Assembly: GCF_009711165.2 (NCBI RefSeq)
Contig: NZ_WMID02000029.1
Coordinates: forward strand, 1-64,000
Source of the DNA: Flavobacterium sp. MC2016-06
Lineage (GTDB): Bacteria; Bacteroidota; Bacteroidia; Flavobacteriales; Flavobacteriaceae
Length of the DNA stretch: 64,000 nt
Direction of reading: 5' to 3'
The position numbers were made by a program, and so were the translations under genes. Shown piece by piece: positions 55,931 to 64,000 of this stretch. Position 1 is the first letter of the stretch; every line of letters starts with the position of its first letter. The notes under the pieces were generated by a model. It was given only the letters and a program-made list of their open reading frames with translations. It was not told the DNA's origin and ran no database searches.

Positions 55931-56015
55931 CGGAGAAAGAGGGATTCGAACCCCCGGACCTGTTACAGTCAACAGTTTTCAAGACTGCCGCATTCGACCG
56001 CTCTGCCATTTCTCC
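55931..56015 (-). tRNA. tRNA-Ser(UGA), right copy
   Basis: An 85-nt serine tRNA on the minus strand with acceptor GGAGAAA pairing with TTTCTCC, discriminator G, anticodon loop CTTGAAA and a class II variable arm. Compared with the left copy only one acceptor base pair differs (A-U here, G-C there), so both remain fully paired. Confidence 0.95.
55937..56010. repeat. 74-bp direct repeat (within tRNA-Ser), right member
   Basis: Identical to 35598-35671. A pair of this type can serve as recombination substrate for the DNA between the two tRNA genes. Confidence 0.9.
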
Positions 56016-56047
56016 AGTATGTCGCTATCATTTTGTGATTGCGAGTG

Positions 56048-56055
56048 CAAATATA
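56048..56055 (-). promoter_or_regulatory. -7 element of the right tRNA-Ser gene
   Basis: The minus strand reads TATATTTG (TAnnTTTG), 33 bases from the tRNA 5' end, exactly as for the left copy. Confidence 0.6.
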
Positions 56056-56155
56056 CAGCGCTTTTCCGATTATAAAAACTTTTTCAACGTTTTTTTTAAG
56101 TTAATTTTCAAGTGTCTAATTATCAGATTTCTGAGAATTGCTTTTTTTGAAAAAT

Positions 56156-56554
56156 TTACTCCAAATCGTCTAAAATAGGCATTGGTTTCTTGTTTTCATC
56201 CACTGCAACAAATGAAAATGTTCCTGAAACTACCGTTTCGCGAAGCTCAGAATACATTTGTTCCATAAAAATATCAACGTGAATTTTACAACTAGTTCTT
56301 CCAACATTTACAACTTTAGCTACTAATTCGATTAAAGTACCGGCCGGAATTGCTTTTTTAAAGTCAATTTGACCTGTAGATATCGTTACAACTTTTTTTC
56401 GACTGAATCGTGTAGCACAAATAAAAGCAACTTCATCCATGAGATGAAGTGCAGTTCCTCCAAATAAAGTGTCATAATGGTTTGTTGTACTAGGAAAAAC
56501 CGCTTTAAAAATATGTGTCTCAGATTTTAAAATTCTTTCTTCTAATGTTCCCAT
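56156..56554 (-). CDS. acyl-CoA thioesterase (hotdog fold)
   Basis: A 132-residue YciA/BFIT-type hotdog thioesterase that hydrolyses acyl-CoA to fatty acid and CoA. The signature VFPSTTNHYDTLFGGTALHLMDEVAF carries the catalytic Asp and the Asn/Gly region, followed by STGQIDFKKAIPAGTLIELVAKVV and the C-terminal FVAVDENKKPMPI. It lies 6 bases after ribBA on the same strand and is probably co-transcribed. Confidence 0.92.
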   Translation of the reverse strand: MGTLEERILKSETHIFKAVFPSTTNHYDTLFGGTALHLMDEVAFICATRFSRKKVVTISTGQIDFKKAIPAGTLIELVAKVVNVGRTSCKIHVDIFMEQMYSELRETVVSGTFSFVAVDENKKPMPILDDLE

Positions 56555-56560
56555 ATTAGT

Positions 56561-57694
56561 TTAGTAGCTTACGTATTCAGTGATTTCAAGTCCGTATCCA
56601 ATCATTCCAACACGTTTAGTTTGTTCAGTGTTTGATACTAGTCTAATTTTAGAAATATCAATATCATGTAGAATTTGAGCTCCAATTCCGTAATCTTTAC
56701 TGTCGATAATAACCTTAGGAGCTTTTAAAGTTCCATTAGATTGTAAATTTTTAAGTTCAGAAATTCTATTTAAAAGATTTACAGCAGTCATATCTTGATT
56801 AATAAAGATAACAGCACCTTTTCCGTTTTCATTTATTACTTTAAACATATCATCTAACTGCTGTTCTGCATTGTTAGTCAAAGTGCCTAATAAATCATTA
56901 TTTACTTGAGAAGAATGGATTCTAGTCAAGATTGGTTCGCCAAGATTCCAAGTTCCTTTAGTTAAAGCAATATGTATTTGTTTGTTTGTTGTTTGCTCGT
57001 AAGCTCTTAGTCTAAAAGTTCCAAAACGAGTTTCGATATCAAAATCTTCTTTTTTGACAATCAAACTATCGTGTTGCATTCTGTAAGCAACAAGATCTTC
57101 AATTGAAACTAATTTCAAATCAAATTTCTTTGCTACTTTTATCAATTGTGGCAAACGCGCCATTGTTCCATCTTCGTTTAAAATCTCACAAATAACTCCG
57201 GCAGATTTAAAACCTGCTAATCTAGCAAAATCAATAGCAGCTTCAGTATGGCCAGTTCTTCTTAAAACACCACCTTGTTTGGCAACTAATGGAAAAATAT
57301 GTCCAGGGCGAGCTAATTCATGTGGTTTTGTATTTGCGTCAACTAAAGCTTGTACCGTTTTAGATCTATCTGCTGCAGAGATTCCAGTAGTAACTCCATT
57401 ACCTTTTAAATCTACAGAAACAGTAAAAGCTGTTTCCATATGATCTGTATTGTTAGTAACCATAGCGCGCAAATCAAGTTCTTTGCAACGGCTTTCTGTA
57501 AGTGGTGTACAGATTAACCCGCGTCCATGTGTAGCCATAAAGTTGATCATTTCTGGTGTTACTTTTTCGGCAGCAGCCAAAAAATCGCCTTCATTTTCAC
57601 GATCTTCATCATCGACTACAATGATTACTCTACCTTGACGAATATCTTCTATAGCTTCTTCAATGGTATTCAGTTGTATTTTTGTTGTTGACAT
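56561..57694 (-). CDS. ribBA: 3,4-dihydroxy-2-butanone-4-phosphate synthase fused to a degenerate GTP cyclohydrolase II-like domain
   Basis: A 377-residue riboflavin-pathway protein. The N-terminal RibB domain (about 1-205) is intact: [43 protein letters not shown] and [14 protein letters not shown]. The C-terminal half has the GTP cyclohydrolase II fold but lacks the zinc-binding cysteines: where active enzymes have HSECLTGDVFGSLRCDCG-type sequence it reads [16 protein letters not shown]. Only the synthase step is therefore expected; a separate ribA should exist elsewhere. It lies 2 bases after the permease stop-side neighbour and 6 bases before the thioesterase gene. Confidence 0.93.
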   Translation of the reverse strand: MSTTKIQLNTIEEAIEDIRQGRVIIVVDDEDRENEGDFLAAAEKVTPEMINFMATHGRGLICTPLTESRCKELDLRAMVTNNTDHMETAFTVSVDLKGNGVTTGISAADRSKTVQALVDANTKPHELARPGHIFPLVAKQGGVLRRTGHTEAAIDFARLAGFKSAGVICEILNEDGTMARLPQLIKVAKKFDLKLVSIEDLVAYRMQHDSLIVKKEDFDIETRFGTFRLRAYEQTTNKQIHIALTKGTWNLGEPILTRIHSSQVNNDLLGTLTNNAEQQLDDMFKVINENGKGAVIFINQDMTAVNLLNRISELKNLQSNGTLKAPKVIIDSKDYGIGAQILHDIDISKIRLVSNTEQTKRVGMIGYGLEITEYVSY

Positions 57695-57696
57695 AG

Positions 57697-59157
57697 TTAT
57701 TGTTTGTTTTGAACAGGGAAAAACCGTTCGGAAATTTTTTGAAATAGTTGTGATATTGGGGTCGTAATTGCATCAAAGTTGATTAATCCGTTATCGTTAG
57801 TTGCACGATACGTAAGTAGTACAGCTAGTGGAAGCAATATGAAAGAAGACATCCACGATCCCATAAAAGGAGTCATTCCGCCTTCTTGAGATAACCTTTT
57901 TCCAAAAGTATTGATGAAATGAAAAGTAATGAAAATTAAAACAGCAAAAACAATTGGCAAACCAAGTCCGCCTTTTCGAATAATAGCGCCAAGTGGAGCG
58001 CCAATAAAAAACATCAAAAAGCAAGCAAATGCGATAACAAATTTTTCGTAAAGTGCACTTAAATGTTTGTTGATTTCTCGCTGTTTGTCTTTAAGGTCTT
58101 TTTGAGTAGCATCTATAGAGTAAATGTTACTAGTAACATTACTGCTTGCCATTCTTAAAATATCAGCTTTTTGTTTATTAGTGTATAAGGATAAAAGATT
58201 ATTAGGTAATGTTTTTTTCTTTTTATCCTTTTCTGATTGTACAGCAATTGAAGGCTTTTTAATTCCAACACGTTGATTTATATTCTCTGAAAAAGAGATT
58301 ATTTCGTTGTCAAGATTTTTATTTAGTGAATCTAAAGTATATCGAAGTTCGTTTACATTCAGCATCGCATTTGTGCCGTTTATATTTTCTTTACTGTCAT
58401 CAACTTTATTTAATTCAGATAAATCAATATTAATGATATGCTTTTTAAAAGCTCCTTTTATAAAAGGGAGTTTAGCGCGGTCTTCGTATTTTTTTGGTGT
58501 AACATCTTGGTAGTAATAACCATCGTTTAAAACTAGTTTTAAAATGCTGGAATTTTCGTTACTAATTAATTTTCCATCCTTTGCTTTAATAACAGTTTTG
58601 TTTTCTCCGCTGTTATTTGCTTTTTCGTGAATGGTAACTCCGGTTAATATGTTTCCGTTTTCACCAGATTTTTTATTGACTTTAATGTTGTAAAAACCGA
58701 CATCATTAAACTGGCCCTCGGCAATTGCCATGGCTGGTTTAGCTTGAGCAATATTCTTTCTAAAATTTACAAACTTGTATTCGGCATACGGAATTACATT
58801 ATTGGCAAACCAAAATGCAACGATACTTAAAACAAATATAAAGACAATAAGAACTCTCATCGCTCTTTGAAGCGATATTCCAGAGGATTTCATTGCTGCG
58901 AATTCATAGTTTTCGGCTAAATTTCCAAAAGTCATAATGGATGCTAGTAAAACCGATAACGGTAAAACCAGTGGAATGATTCTTGGCATTGAGAAAAGCA
59001 GGAATTTTACAACCAGCATAAGATCTAAATCTTTACCAGCAAGTTCTGAAATAAACAGCCATACTGTTTGTAGTATGAATATAAAAAAAAGGATTACAAA
59101 TACCGTAGTAAATGTAATCAGAAATGTTTTTAGTAAGTATTTGTCTAAAATTTTCAA
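57697..59157 (-). CDS. LptF/LptG-family lipopolysaccharide export permease
   Basis: A 486-residue inner-membrane permease of the YjgP/YjgQ type. Three membrane helices lie at the N-terminus (LLKTFLITFTTVFVILFFIFIL; MPRIIPLVLPLSVLLASIM) and three at the C-terminus (FVIAFACFLMFFIGAPLGAII; GLPIVFAVLIFITFHFINTFG). A large periplasmic beta-jellyroll lies between them. With LptB it should extract lipopolysaccharide from the inner membrane. A charged insertion around 290-350 (KPSIAVQSEKDKKKKTLP) is longer than in enterobacterial LptF/G. It sits between the LolA-like gene and ribBA with gaps of 8 and 2 bases. Confidence 0.9.
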   Translation of the reverse strand: MKILDKYLLKTFLITFTTVFVILFFIFILQTVWLFISELAGKDLDLMLVVKFLLFSMPRIIPLVLPLSVLLASIMTFGNLAENYEFAAMKSSGISLQRAMRVLIVFIFVLSIVAFWFANNVIPYAEYKFVNFRKNIAQAKPAMAIAEGQFNDVGFYNIKVNKKSGENGNILTGVTIHEKANNSGENKTVIKAKDGKLISNENSSILKLVLNDGYYYQDVTPKKYEDRAKLPFIKGAFKKHIINIDLSELNKVDDSKENINGTNAMLNVNELRYTLDSLNKNLDNEIISFSENINQRVGIKKPSIAVQSEKDKKKKTLPNNLLSLYTNKQKADILRMASSNVTSNIYSIDATQKDLKDKQREINKHLSALYEKFVIAFACFLMFFIGAPLGAIIRKGGLGLPIVFAVLIFITFHFINTFGKRLSQEGGMTPFMGSWMSSFILLPLAVLLTYRATNDNGLINFDAITTPISQLFQKISERFFPVQNKQ

Positions 59158-59165
59158 CCTTGTAA

Positions 59166-59858
59166 TTAATCTAATTTATTGATGTAGTACTTTGGATATT
59201 TGCTCGCTACAAATGTAAATTGATTTTTTGATAAAGGCTGGTTGGTTTTAAAAGAATTAACGGTTAAAGTTGTTTTTGTTCCGTTTTTTCCAGTTTCAAT
59301 CAAATTATAGATGTGTTTAGTCTGAACGTCAATGCCTAAAAGAATCTCTTTTCGTTGATCTTTTCCGCTTGTCGGCACTAATTTGATGTATTGAATTTTT
59401 CTTCCTTTTACATTTTGAACAATATCCATTGTGTATTTATAACCAGAATTAAAGAAAGTAAGCATCTTAGAAGGAGTGATTGCAGTATCGTCTTTTTCGT
59501 TTACTTTAGATACAGTAACTTCTTCGTCTTCAGGAACAATAGTGTATGTTTTTTGACCGTCAAAAATTTTAGTAACACCCATAAAATTCAATACATATTG
59601 ATTGCCTTTCATCGTTACATTTCCTTTACTGTCTTGGTTGATGTTTTCTTTAGTGTTGTTTAAAGAATATTTAAAATCGATAACAATGTTATCGTAGCTT
59701 TTTATTTTTGAAGTTACTTCGTTCAATAAATCCTTAGCTTTTTTATCCTGGGCCTGAATAGAAGTGAAGCTCAAAAGCATTAAAAATGCCATTTGAAAAC
59801 ACTTTTTAGTCGTGTTAGTGATAGAATTGTTTTTGATTTCCTGAATTTTCGTTTTCAT
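59166..59858 (-). CDS. lolA: LolA-like outer-membrane lipoprotein carrier
   Basis: The frame opens at 59903, but ATG 59858 (MKTKIQEIK) is preferred: it gives a signal peptide (FQMAFLMLLSFTSIQAQ) and avoids overlap with ftsK, whose stop ends at 59866. The resulting 230-residue protein has the LolA pattern: AKDLLNEVTSKIKSYDNIVID, DSKGNVTMKGNQYVL, GQKTYTIVPEDEEVTV and a C-terminal strand. It should shuttle lipoproteins across the periplasm. It lies between ftsK and the LptF/G-like gene, a common flavobacterial arrangement. Confidence 0.88.
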   Translation of the reverse strand: MKTKIQEIKNNSITNTTKKCFQMAFLMLLSFTSIQAQDKKAKDLLNEVTSKIKSYDNIVIDFKYSLNNTKENINQDSKGNVTMKGNQYVLNFMGVTKIFDGQKTYTIVPEDEEVTVSKVNEKDDTAITPSKMLTFFNSGYKYTMDIVQNVKGRKIQYIKLVPTSGKDQRKEILLGIDVQTKHIYNLIETGKNGTKTTLTVNSFKTNQPLSKNQFTFVASKYPKYYINKLD

Positions 59859-59865
59859 GATTGGG

Positions 59866-62316
59866 TTAATTTTGTTCATTATTAAAAAATTGATCAAGAG
59901 CACTTAAATCTGAGATGTTTACACTTCTGGCTTTACTGCCTTCAAATGGTCCAACAATTCCAGCGGCTTCCAACTGATCGATCAAACGACCGGCTCTGTT
60001 GTATCCTAATTTTAATTTTCTTTGTAATAAAGAAGCAGAACCTTGTTGTGCATTTACAATAATCTCCGCGGCCTCTCTAAATAAAGTGTCTCTGTCGGAA
60101 ATATCCACATCAAGATTGATGCCACTTTCTTCCCCAACAAACTCAGGAAGTAAATAAGCTGTAGCATATGCTTTTTGCCCACCTATAAAATCAGTAATTT
60201 TTTCTACCTCTGGTGTATCGATAAAAGCGCACTGTACACGCACGACATCATTTCCGTTAGTGTACAATAAATCCCCGCGTCCAATTAATTGATCAGCACC
60301 TTGCGTATCTAAAATAGTTCTAGAGTCAATTTTTGAAGTTACTCTAAAAGCAATTCTAGCAGGGAAATTGGCTTTAATTAAACCGGTAATAACGTTTACA
60401 GAAGGTCTTTGTGTAGCAATAATCAAGTGAATACCAATGGCACGCGCTAATTGAGCCAGACGCGCAATCGGAATTTCAACTTCTTTACCAGCAGTCATAA
60501 TCAAATCGGCAAACTCATCGACAACTAAAACGATATAAGGTAAAAAACGATGTCCAGCTTCTGGATTTAGTTTTCTGGCTTTAAATTTATCGTTGTATTC
60601 TTTAATATTACGAACCATAGCATCTTTCAATAACGAATAACGATTATCCATTTCAACACAAAGTGAGTTTAGAGTATTGACTACTTTTGCATTGTCTGTA
60701 ATAATAGCATCTTCGGTATCTGGAAGTTTGGCTAAATAATGTCTTTCTATTTTGTTGAATAATGTAAGTTCTACTTTCTTTGGATCTACCAAAACAAATT
60801 TTACTTCGGCAGGGTGTTTTTTGTATAAAAGTGAAGTTAATACCGCATTTAATCCAACAGACTTTCCTTGTCCAGTTGCTCCAGCCATCAATAAGTGAGG
60901 CATTTTGGCTAAATCAACAACAAAAGTTTCATTAGAGATGGTTTTACCTAAAGCAATTGGCAGTTCCATTTCAGCTTCCTGAAATTTAGCAGAACCAATT
61001 ACGCTTTTCATAGAAACCATAGTTGGGTTTTTGTTCGGAACCTCAATACCGATGGTTCCTTTTCCTGGAATTGGCGCAATAATACGAATTCCTAATGCTG
61101 AAAGGGATAAAGCAATATCATCTTCTAAACTCTTAATTTTAGAAATTCTAATTCCTGCTTCTGGTACAATTTCGTATAAAGTTACCGATGGACCAACGGT
61201 TGCTTTTATTTGTGCAATTTCAATTTTGTAGTTACGAAGTGTATCTACAATCTTGTTTTTGTTTTCTTCTAATTCTTCTTGATTAATCGTAATTCCTCCA
61301 GTCGAATATTCTTTTAATAAATCGATGGTTGGGAATTTGTAATTTGATAAATCTAAAGTTGGGTCAAATAAACCGAAATCGGCAACAAGACGTGACGCTA
61401 AATTTTCTTCAATAATATCTTCTTCTGGAGCCTGCTCGATTACAAACTCTTCTGTGTGTACAGGAGCTTGCGAAGTAGGATGAATCTCCATTTGCATTGG
61501 TTTTAAAACCGGATCCAGATTAATTTCAGAAGAATTATTAATGGTTGGTTTTAAAGCTTCTTTGTTGATTTCGAATTTTGTGTCAACCGTTTTTAGATGA
61601 ATATTGTCTAACTCTTCGTCAACTTCCTCAACTGCAAATTCTTCTAAATTATAAGCGCTTTCTGTTTGAGGTACAGGTTTTATTGAATCAAGTTCTGATT
61701 TGAATTCTTTTTTAGTTGAATCAAAATAAGACTGAATTTTCTCTGGTGATAATTTGATTTTGAAAATTAAATAGACAATTAATCCAAAAAGCAGTGTAAG
61801 CAGAGTTCCTGTTTTTCCTATATAATCCTGTAGAAATAAATTAAGTTCATAGCCAATAGTTCCGCCTAGTTCTGGTGCAGATGTGGCAAAGAATCCAAAT
61901 AAAATAGAAACAATAATAATGGCAAATAAATCCCAGAACCAGATGTTTTTTAATTTACCTGTCGAAAGTTCTAAGGCTAAAAACATTCCTGTAAGGAAAA
62001 ATAAACGAACAAAGACAAAAGAGGCAAGTCCGAAACCTTTATATACAATTAAATCGGCAAGAAAAGCTCCAAATTTTCCAAGCCAGTTTTCTACTACTTC
62101 TGTGCGGTCTCCAAGCTGACTTACTGCACTTTGATCAAACTGCCATTGTCCGTTGACATAAAAAGAAATAAATGCAACTAATAATGCTACGGAAAAGAGT
62201 ACCAAAAGGCATCCCAAAACAAATTTTTGTTGTTTGGTTATTTTCCAAGATTTTTTAGTCTCAGTTTTTGAATCGTTTTTTTTGTCTGAAGTTTCTTTTT
62301 TGGTTGTTTTTGCCAT
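59866..62316 (-). CDS. ftsK: DNA translocase FtsK
   Basis: An 816-residue FtsK/SpoIIIE. Four to five membrane helices occupy about 25-190, followed by a linker rich in acidic residues (about 200-330). The motor domain has the Walker A AGATGQGKS and Walker B IVLVVDEFADL, and its alpha part shows GKGTIGIEVPNKNP. The C-terminal gamma winged helix is QQGSASLLQRKLKLGYNRAGRL. It pumps chromosomal DNA at the septum and activates dimer resolution. Length is normal for this phylum. Confidence 0.96.
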   Translation of the reverse strand: MAKTTKKETSDKKNDSKTETKKSWKITKQQKFVLGCLLVLFSVALLVAFISFYVNGQWQFDQSAVSQLGDRTEVVENWLGKFGAFLADLIVYKGFGLASFVFVRLFFLTGMFLALELSTGKLKNIWFWDLFAIIIVSILFGFFATSAPELGGTIGYELNLFLQDYIGKTGTLLTLLFGLIVYLIFKIKLSPEKIQSYFDSTKKEFKSELDSIKPVPQTESAYNLEEFAVEEVDEELDNIHLKTVDTKFEINKEALKPTINNSSEINLDPVLKPMQMEIHPTSQAPVHTEEFVIEQAPEEDIIEENLASRLVADFGLFDPTLDLSNYKFPTIDLLKEYSTGGITINQEELEENKNKIVDTLRNYKIEIAQIKATVGPSVTLYEIVPEAGIRISKIKSLEDDIALSLSALGIRIIAPIPGKGTIGIEVPNKNPTMVSMKSVIGSAKFQEAEMELPIALGKTISNETFVVDLAKMPHLLMAGATGQGKSVGLNAVLTSLLYKKHPAEVKFVLVDPKKVELTLFNKIERHYLAKLPDTEDAIITDNAKVVNTLNSLCVEMDNRYSLLKDAMVRNIKEYNDKFKARKLNPEAGHRFLPYIVLVVDEFADLIMTAGKEVEIPIARLAQLARAIGIHLIIATQRPSVNVITGLIKANFPARIAFRVTSKIDSRTILDTQGADQLIGRGDLLYTNGNDVVRVQCAFIDTPEVEKITDFIGGQKAYATAYLLPEFVGEESGINLDVDISDRDTLFREAAEIIVNAQQGSASLLQRKLKLGYNRAGRLIDQLEAAGIVGPFEGSKARSVNISDLSALDQFFNNEQN

Positions 62317-62334
62317 TCTTGCGTTTACTGTTGC

Positions 62335-62709
62335 CTATATAAATTTGGGGATATAAATAATCAAGCCTATAGCTATTGCGGTCATTGCTGCAAAAAATAC
62401 TGCACCAGCTGCAATATCTTTAATAAATCCAATTCTTTCGTGGTAATTAGGATGAATAAAATCGGCTACTTTTTCTACAGCTGTATTCAAACCTTCAATG
62501 CTTAGTACAAGACCAATTGCAAAGATTTGAAAAAGCCATTCTTCATGAGAAATATGAAAATAAAAACCAGCGATAGTCATTATTATTCCTAACGAAAATT
62601 GCACCATAACACTGTGTTCGGTACTTATTAATTTTACAGCACCCTTAAAAGCGTATGATACGCTTTTAAGTCTGCCTTTAACAAAAGTATTGTCTTTTTG
62701 GAATTCCAT
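62335..62709 (-). CDS. dgkA: diacylglycerol/undecaprenol kinase family protein
   Basis: A 124-residue DgkA-type membrane kinase with three membrane helices. Conserved parts are RLKSVSYAFKGAVKLISTEHS, the catalytic IEGLNTAVEKVADFI (E-x-x-N-T-A-x-E-x-x-x-D) and KDIAAGAVFFAA. Small forms of this size often phosphorylate undecaprenol rather than diacylglycerol. It lies 18 bases upstream of ftsK and 8 bases after tpx on the same strand. Confidence 0.93.
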   Translation of the reverse strand: MEFQKDNTFVKGRLKSVSYAFKGAVKLISTEHSVMVQFSLGIIMTIAGFYFHISHEEWLFQIFAIGLVLSIEGLNTAVEKVADFIHPNYHERIGFIKDIAAGAVFFAAMTAIAIGLIIYIPKFI

Positions 62710-62717
62710 TTTTTATT

Positions 62718-63215
62718 TTATAATGCTGCTAAAGCTGCGTCGTAATTTGGTTCATTTGCAATTTCAGCAACTTGTTCTGTATGTGTAATTGTTCCGTTAG
62801 CATCTACAACAATAATTGCTCTTGAGTGTAAACCAGCTAAAGGTCCGTCAACGATTTCTAATCCGTTTGTTTTACCAAAATCACCTGCCTGAAAATCAGA
62901 AAGATTTACTACATTTTCTAATCCTTCAGCACCGCAAAAACGTTTTTGAGCAAAAGGTAAATCTCTAGAAATACATAAAACAGTTGTGTTTTCTAAAGTA
63001 CTTGCTGTAGCATTAAATTTTCTAACTGAAGTTGCGCAAGTTCCTGTATCGATACTTGGGAAAATATTTAAAACTAATTTTTTACCAGCAAAATTGCTTA
63101 ATGATGCTACTGATAAATCGTTTTGAATTAATTTGAAATCAGCTAATTGTGAACCAACTGCTGGTAAATTTCCTGAAGTATGAATCGGATTTCCTCCTAA
63201 TGTAATTGAAGCCAT
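62718..63215 (-). CDS. tpx: thiol peroxidase Tpx
   Basis: A 165-residue atypical 2-Cys peroxiredoxin. The N-terminal [17 protein letters not shown], the peroxidatic site [16 protein letters not shown] and the resolving-cysteine segment [15 protein letters not shown] are all present, with the C-terminal [12 protein letters not shown]. It reduces lipid and other hydroperoxides using thioredoxin. It is first in the minus-strand run leading to dgkA and ftsK. Confidence 0.96.
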   Translation of the reverse strand: MASITLGGNPIHTSGNLPAVGSQLADFKLIQNDLSVASLSNFAGKKLVLNIFPSIDTGTCATSVRKFNATASTLENTTVLCISRDLPFAQKRFCGAEGLENVVNLSDFQAGDFGKTNGLEIVDGPLAGLHSRAIIVVDANGTITHTEQVAEIANEPNYDAALAAL

Positions 63216-63430
63216 GTTTTTTGATTAAATTTATGAGGTTCAAAAGTAAGGATTAATATTTGAATCTAAAAGTATTTGTTGTTGCTAATGGTAACAATTA
63301 GGTGAGTCTTAAGATAAATTATTAAACGTCAATTTATCTCTTTTTATTGTCAGTCTAAGCCGAGTTGAAGACCTTTTAGAAGATGCTGGCATTTCTATTT
63401 GAAGAGGTTAGTATTTTTACTTTTCTAGCA

Positions 63431-63544
63431 CAATCTTGTCATCCTGAGGAACGAAGGATCTTCACAAGAAACTCTATCAAGTAATTCTCTATTCTTTGTC
63501 GAGCTGCTGGCGGAGATCCTTCGTTCCTCGGGATGACAAGATTG
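63431..63544. repeat. REP-like 31-bp inverted repeat
   Basis: Bases 63431-63461 and 63514-63544 are reverse complements with one mismatch; the core is TCATCCTGAGGAACGAAGG. The 52 bases between them are AT-rich. Similar motifs are common as dispersed palindromes in flavobacterial intergenic DNA. Confidence 0.85.
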
Positions 63545-63602
63545 CGTAAAGTATTCATTCTATTTTCTTTTCTCTATATTCTTTCTTCTATTTTATTTTC
63601 TT

Positions 63603-63706
63603 CCGCGAGAGGGATGGGAGCAGGCTACCGAAGTAGCGCGGACAGCCCGACAGCATTAGGAAAAGGGGCGAATAAACGCATGCTAAATTTGCCCCTTTTT
63701 CTAATG
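63603..63706. ncRNA. candidate structured RNA or hairpin element in gene-free DNA
   Basis: The stretch is distinctly GC-richer than its surroundings and folds in two parts. GCTAC-CGAA-GTAGC (63624-63637) is a perfect small hairpin; on the minus strand it becomes the very stable C(UUCG)G tetraloop type, which hints at minus-strand transcription. Bases 63654-63669 pair with 63691-63706 over 16 bp (one G-U), with a T-run inside the 3' arm. GGGAT and GCCC segments flank the small hairpin. It may belong to a flavobacterial intergenic RNA family such as Flavo-1, but I could not confirm this. Confidence 0.4.
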
Positions 63707-63793
63707 GTGGCTCGCCCAGATTATTTAAATTTTAGATTTTTGAGTGTAGATTTTAGATTTATAGGCATTGAACTTTTTCAAAGTTTTTAGAGT

Positions 63794-63857
63794 GTCAGTC
63801 TGAGCGGAGTCGAAGACTTTTTACACTGTTGCGTCCTTCGACTTCGCTCAGGATGAC
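63794..63857. repeat. second REP-like inverted repeat (22 bp)
   Basis: Bases 63794-63815 and 63836-63857 are inverted copies with three mismatches; the core is CTGAGCGGAGTCGAAG. A diverged single arm lies at about 63350-63372 (CAGTCTAAGCCGAGTTGAAG). Together with the repeat at 63431 this makes a cluster of palindromes between tpx and the next gene. Confidence 0.8.
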
Positions 63858-63949
63858 AACTTCTGCTGAAAACTAAAAAAAAAGCGCCTCTTATTCAGAA
63901 ACGCTTTCTCTAGTCATGTTTTTTTGTTTTTTCTTGAAAAAGAGGTCGA

Positions 63950-64000
63950 TTATTTATCGATTGAACCTAAAACACGTTTCATAAACGCGTTTAAAGCTTC
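63950..64000 (-). CDS. 3' end of an unknown minus-strand gene
   Basis: The minus strand gives 16 codons (EALNAFMKRVLGSIDK) and a TAA stop at 63950-63952; the rest of the gene lies beyond the window. It is too short for assignment. A short AAAGCG/CGCTTT hairpin at about 63881-63908 may be its terminator. Confidence 0.5.
   Translation of the reverse strand, partial: EALNAFMKRVLGSIDK

Noticed and set aside
55891..56178. Plus-strand open frame containing GFEPPDLLQSTVFKTAAFDRSA
   Set aside because: It is the translation of the antisense strand of the right tRNA-Ser gene, a familiar false ORF.
63533..63790. 85-codon plus-strand open frame
   Set aside because: It runs through a REP-like repeat arm and the GC-rich hairpin element and resembles no protein.

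Overview
The window reads as a chromosome segment of a Bacteroidota member, most likely Flavobacterium or a close relative. Supporting signs are the low GC content, a FecI-type sigma factor, FecR-type anti-sigma factor and SusC/SusD outer-membrane uptake cluster, TAnnTTTG-type -7 promoter elements, LytTR and hybrid two-component proteins, Bacteroidota-style Rhs proteins, and a flavobacterial core block (ftsK, LolA-like, LptF/G-like, ribBA, thioesterase). No species call is made.

Layout. 1-2401: a truncated DJ-1/PfpI protein, a small ABM monooxygenase and an aldehyde dehydrogenase. 2431-16490: a cell-surface-signalled uptake locus with ECF sigma factor, FecR anti-sigma factor, SusC carrying an N-terminal signalling domain, SusD lipoprotein, two thioredoxin-fold proteins (one without active-site cysteines), a subtilisin-like S8 peptidase and an M16 peptidase. 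A DsbD-like membrane reductase follows. The peptidase and thiol content suggests a peptide or protein substrate. 18.7-32.8 kb: metabolic and stress genes (MaoC hydratase, lipoprotein hydrolase, msrA, YdeP-type molybdopterin oxidoreductase with fdhD, rpiA, alpha/beta hydrolase, DsbA-like protein and peroxiredoxin, old yellow enzyme with a LytTR/hybrid-kinase pair, dps). The peroxiredoxin and dps promoters share an almost identical 25-bp element at the same distance from a common TGTAAAG box.

33.1-56.0 kb is accessory DNA. It holds three diverged 772-bp IS6-type elements, truncated genes next to them, and two nearly identical tRNA-Ser(UGA) genes at 35.6 and 56.0 kb that bracket a ~20-kb island. 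A truncated tyrosine-recombinase N-terminus lies beside the right tRNA. The island carries two cargo modules. The first is a tightly packed three-gene operon (36706-44462): a 1761-residue protein with two alpha/beta-hydrolase nucleophile motifs, a CHAT caspase-like domain and a helical repeat tail; a TIR-domain protein with a WCxxE motif; and a membrane-anchored KGGVGRS (ParA/MinD-like) NTPase. This looks like an undescribed multi-effector immunity or cell-death system and is the main find of the window. The second is an Rhs-type locus (46278-54604): a secreted protein ending in a Hint (intein-like) domain, translationally coupled (TGATG) to a classical Rhs protein with an OmpA-like C-terminus, then an HExxH protein.

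56.1-63.2 kb returns to conserved core genes on the minus strand: thioesterase, ribBA with a degenerate GTP cyclohydrolase half, LptF/G-like permease, LolA-like carrier, ftsK, dgkA-like kinase and tpx. The last 0.7 kb is a gene-free stretch with REP-like inverted repeats and a strongly foldable element, followed by the 3' end of one more minus-strand gene.
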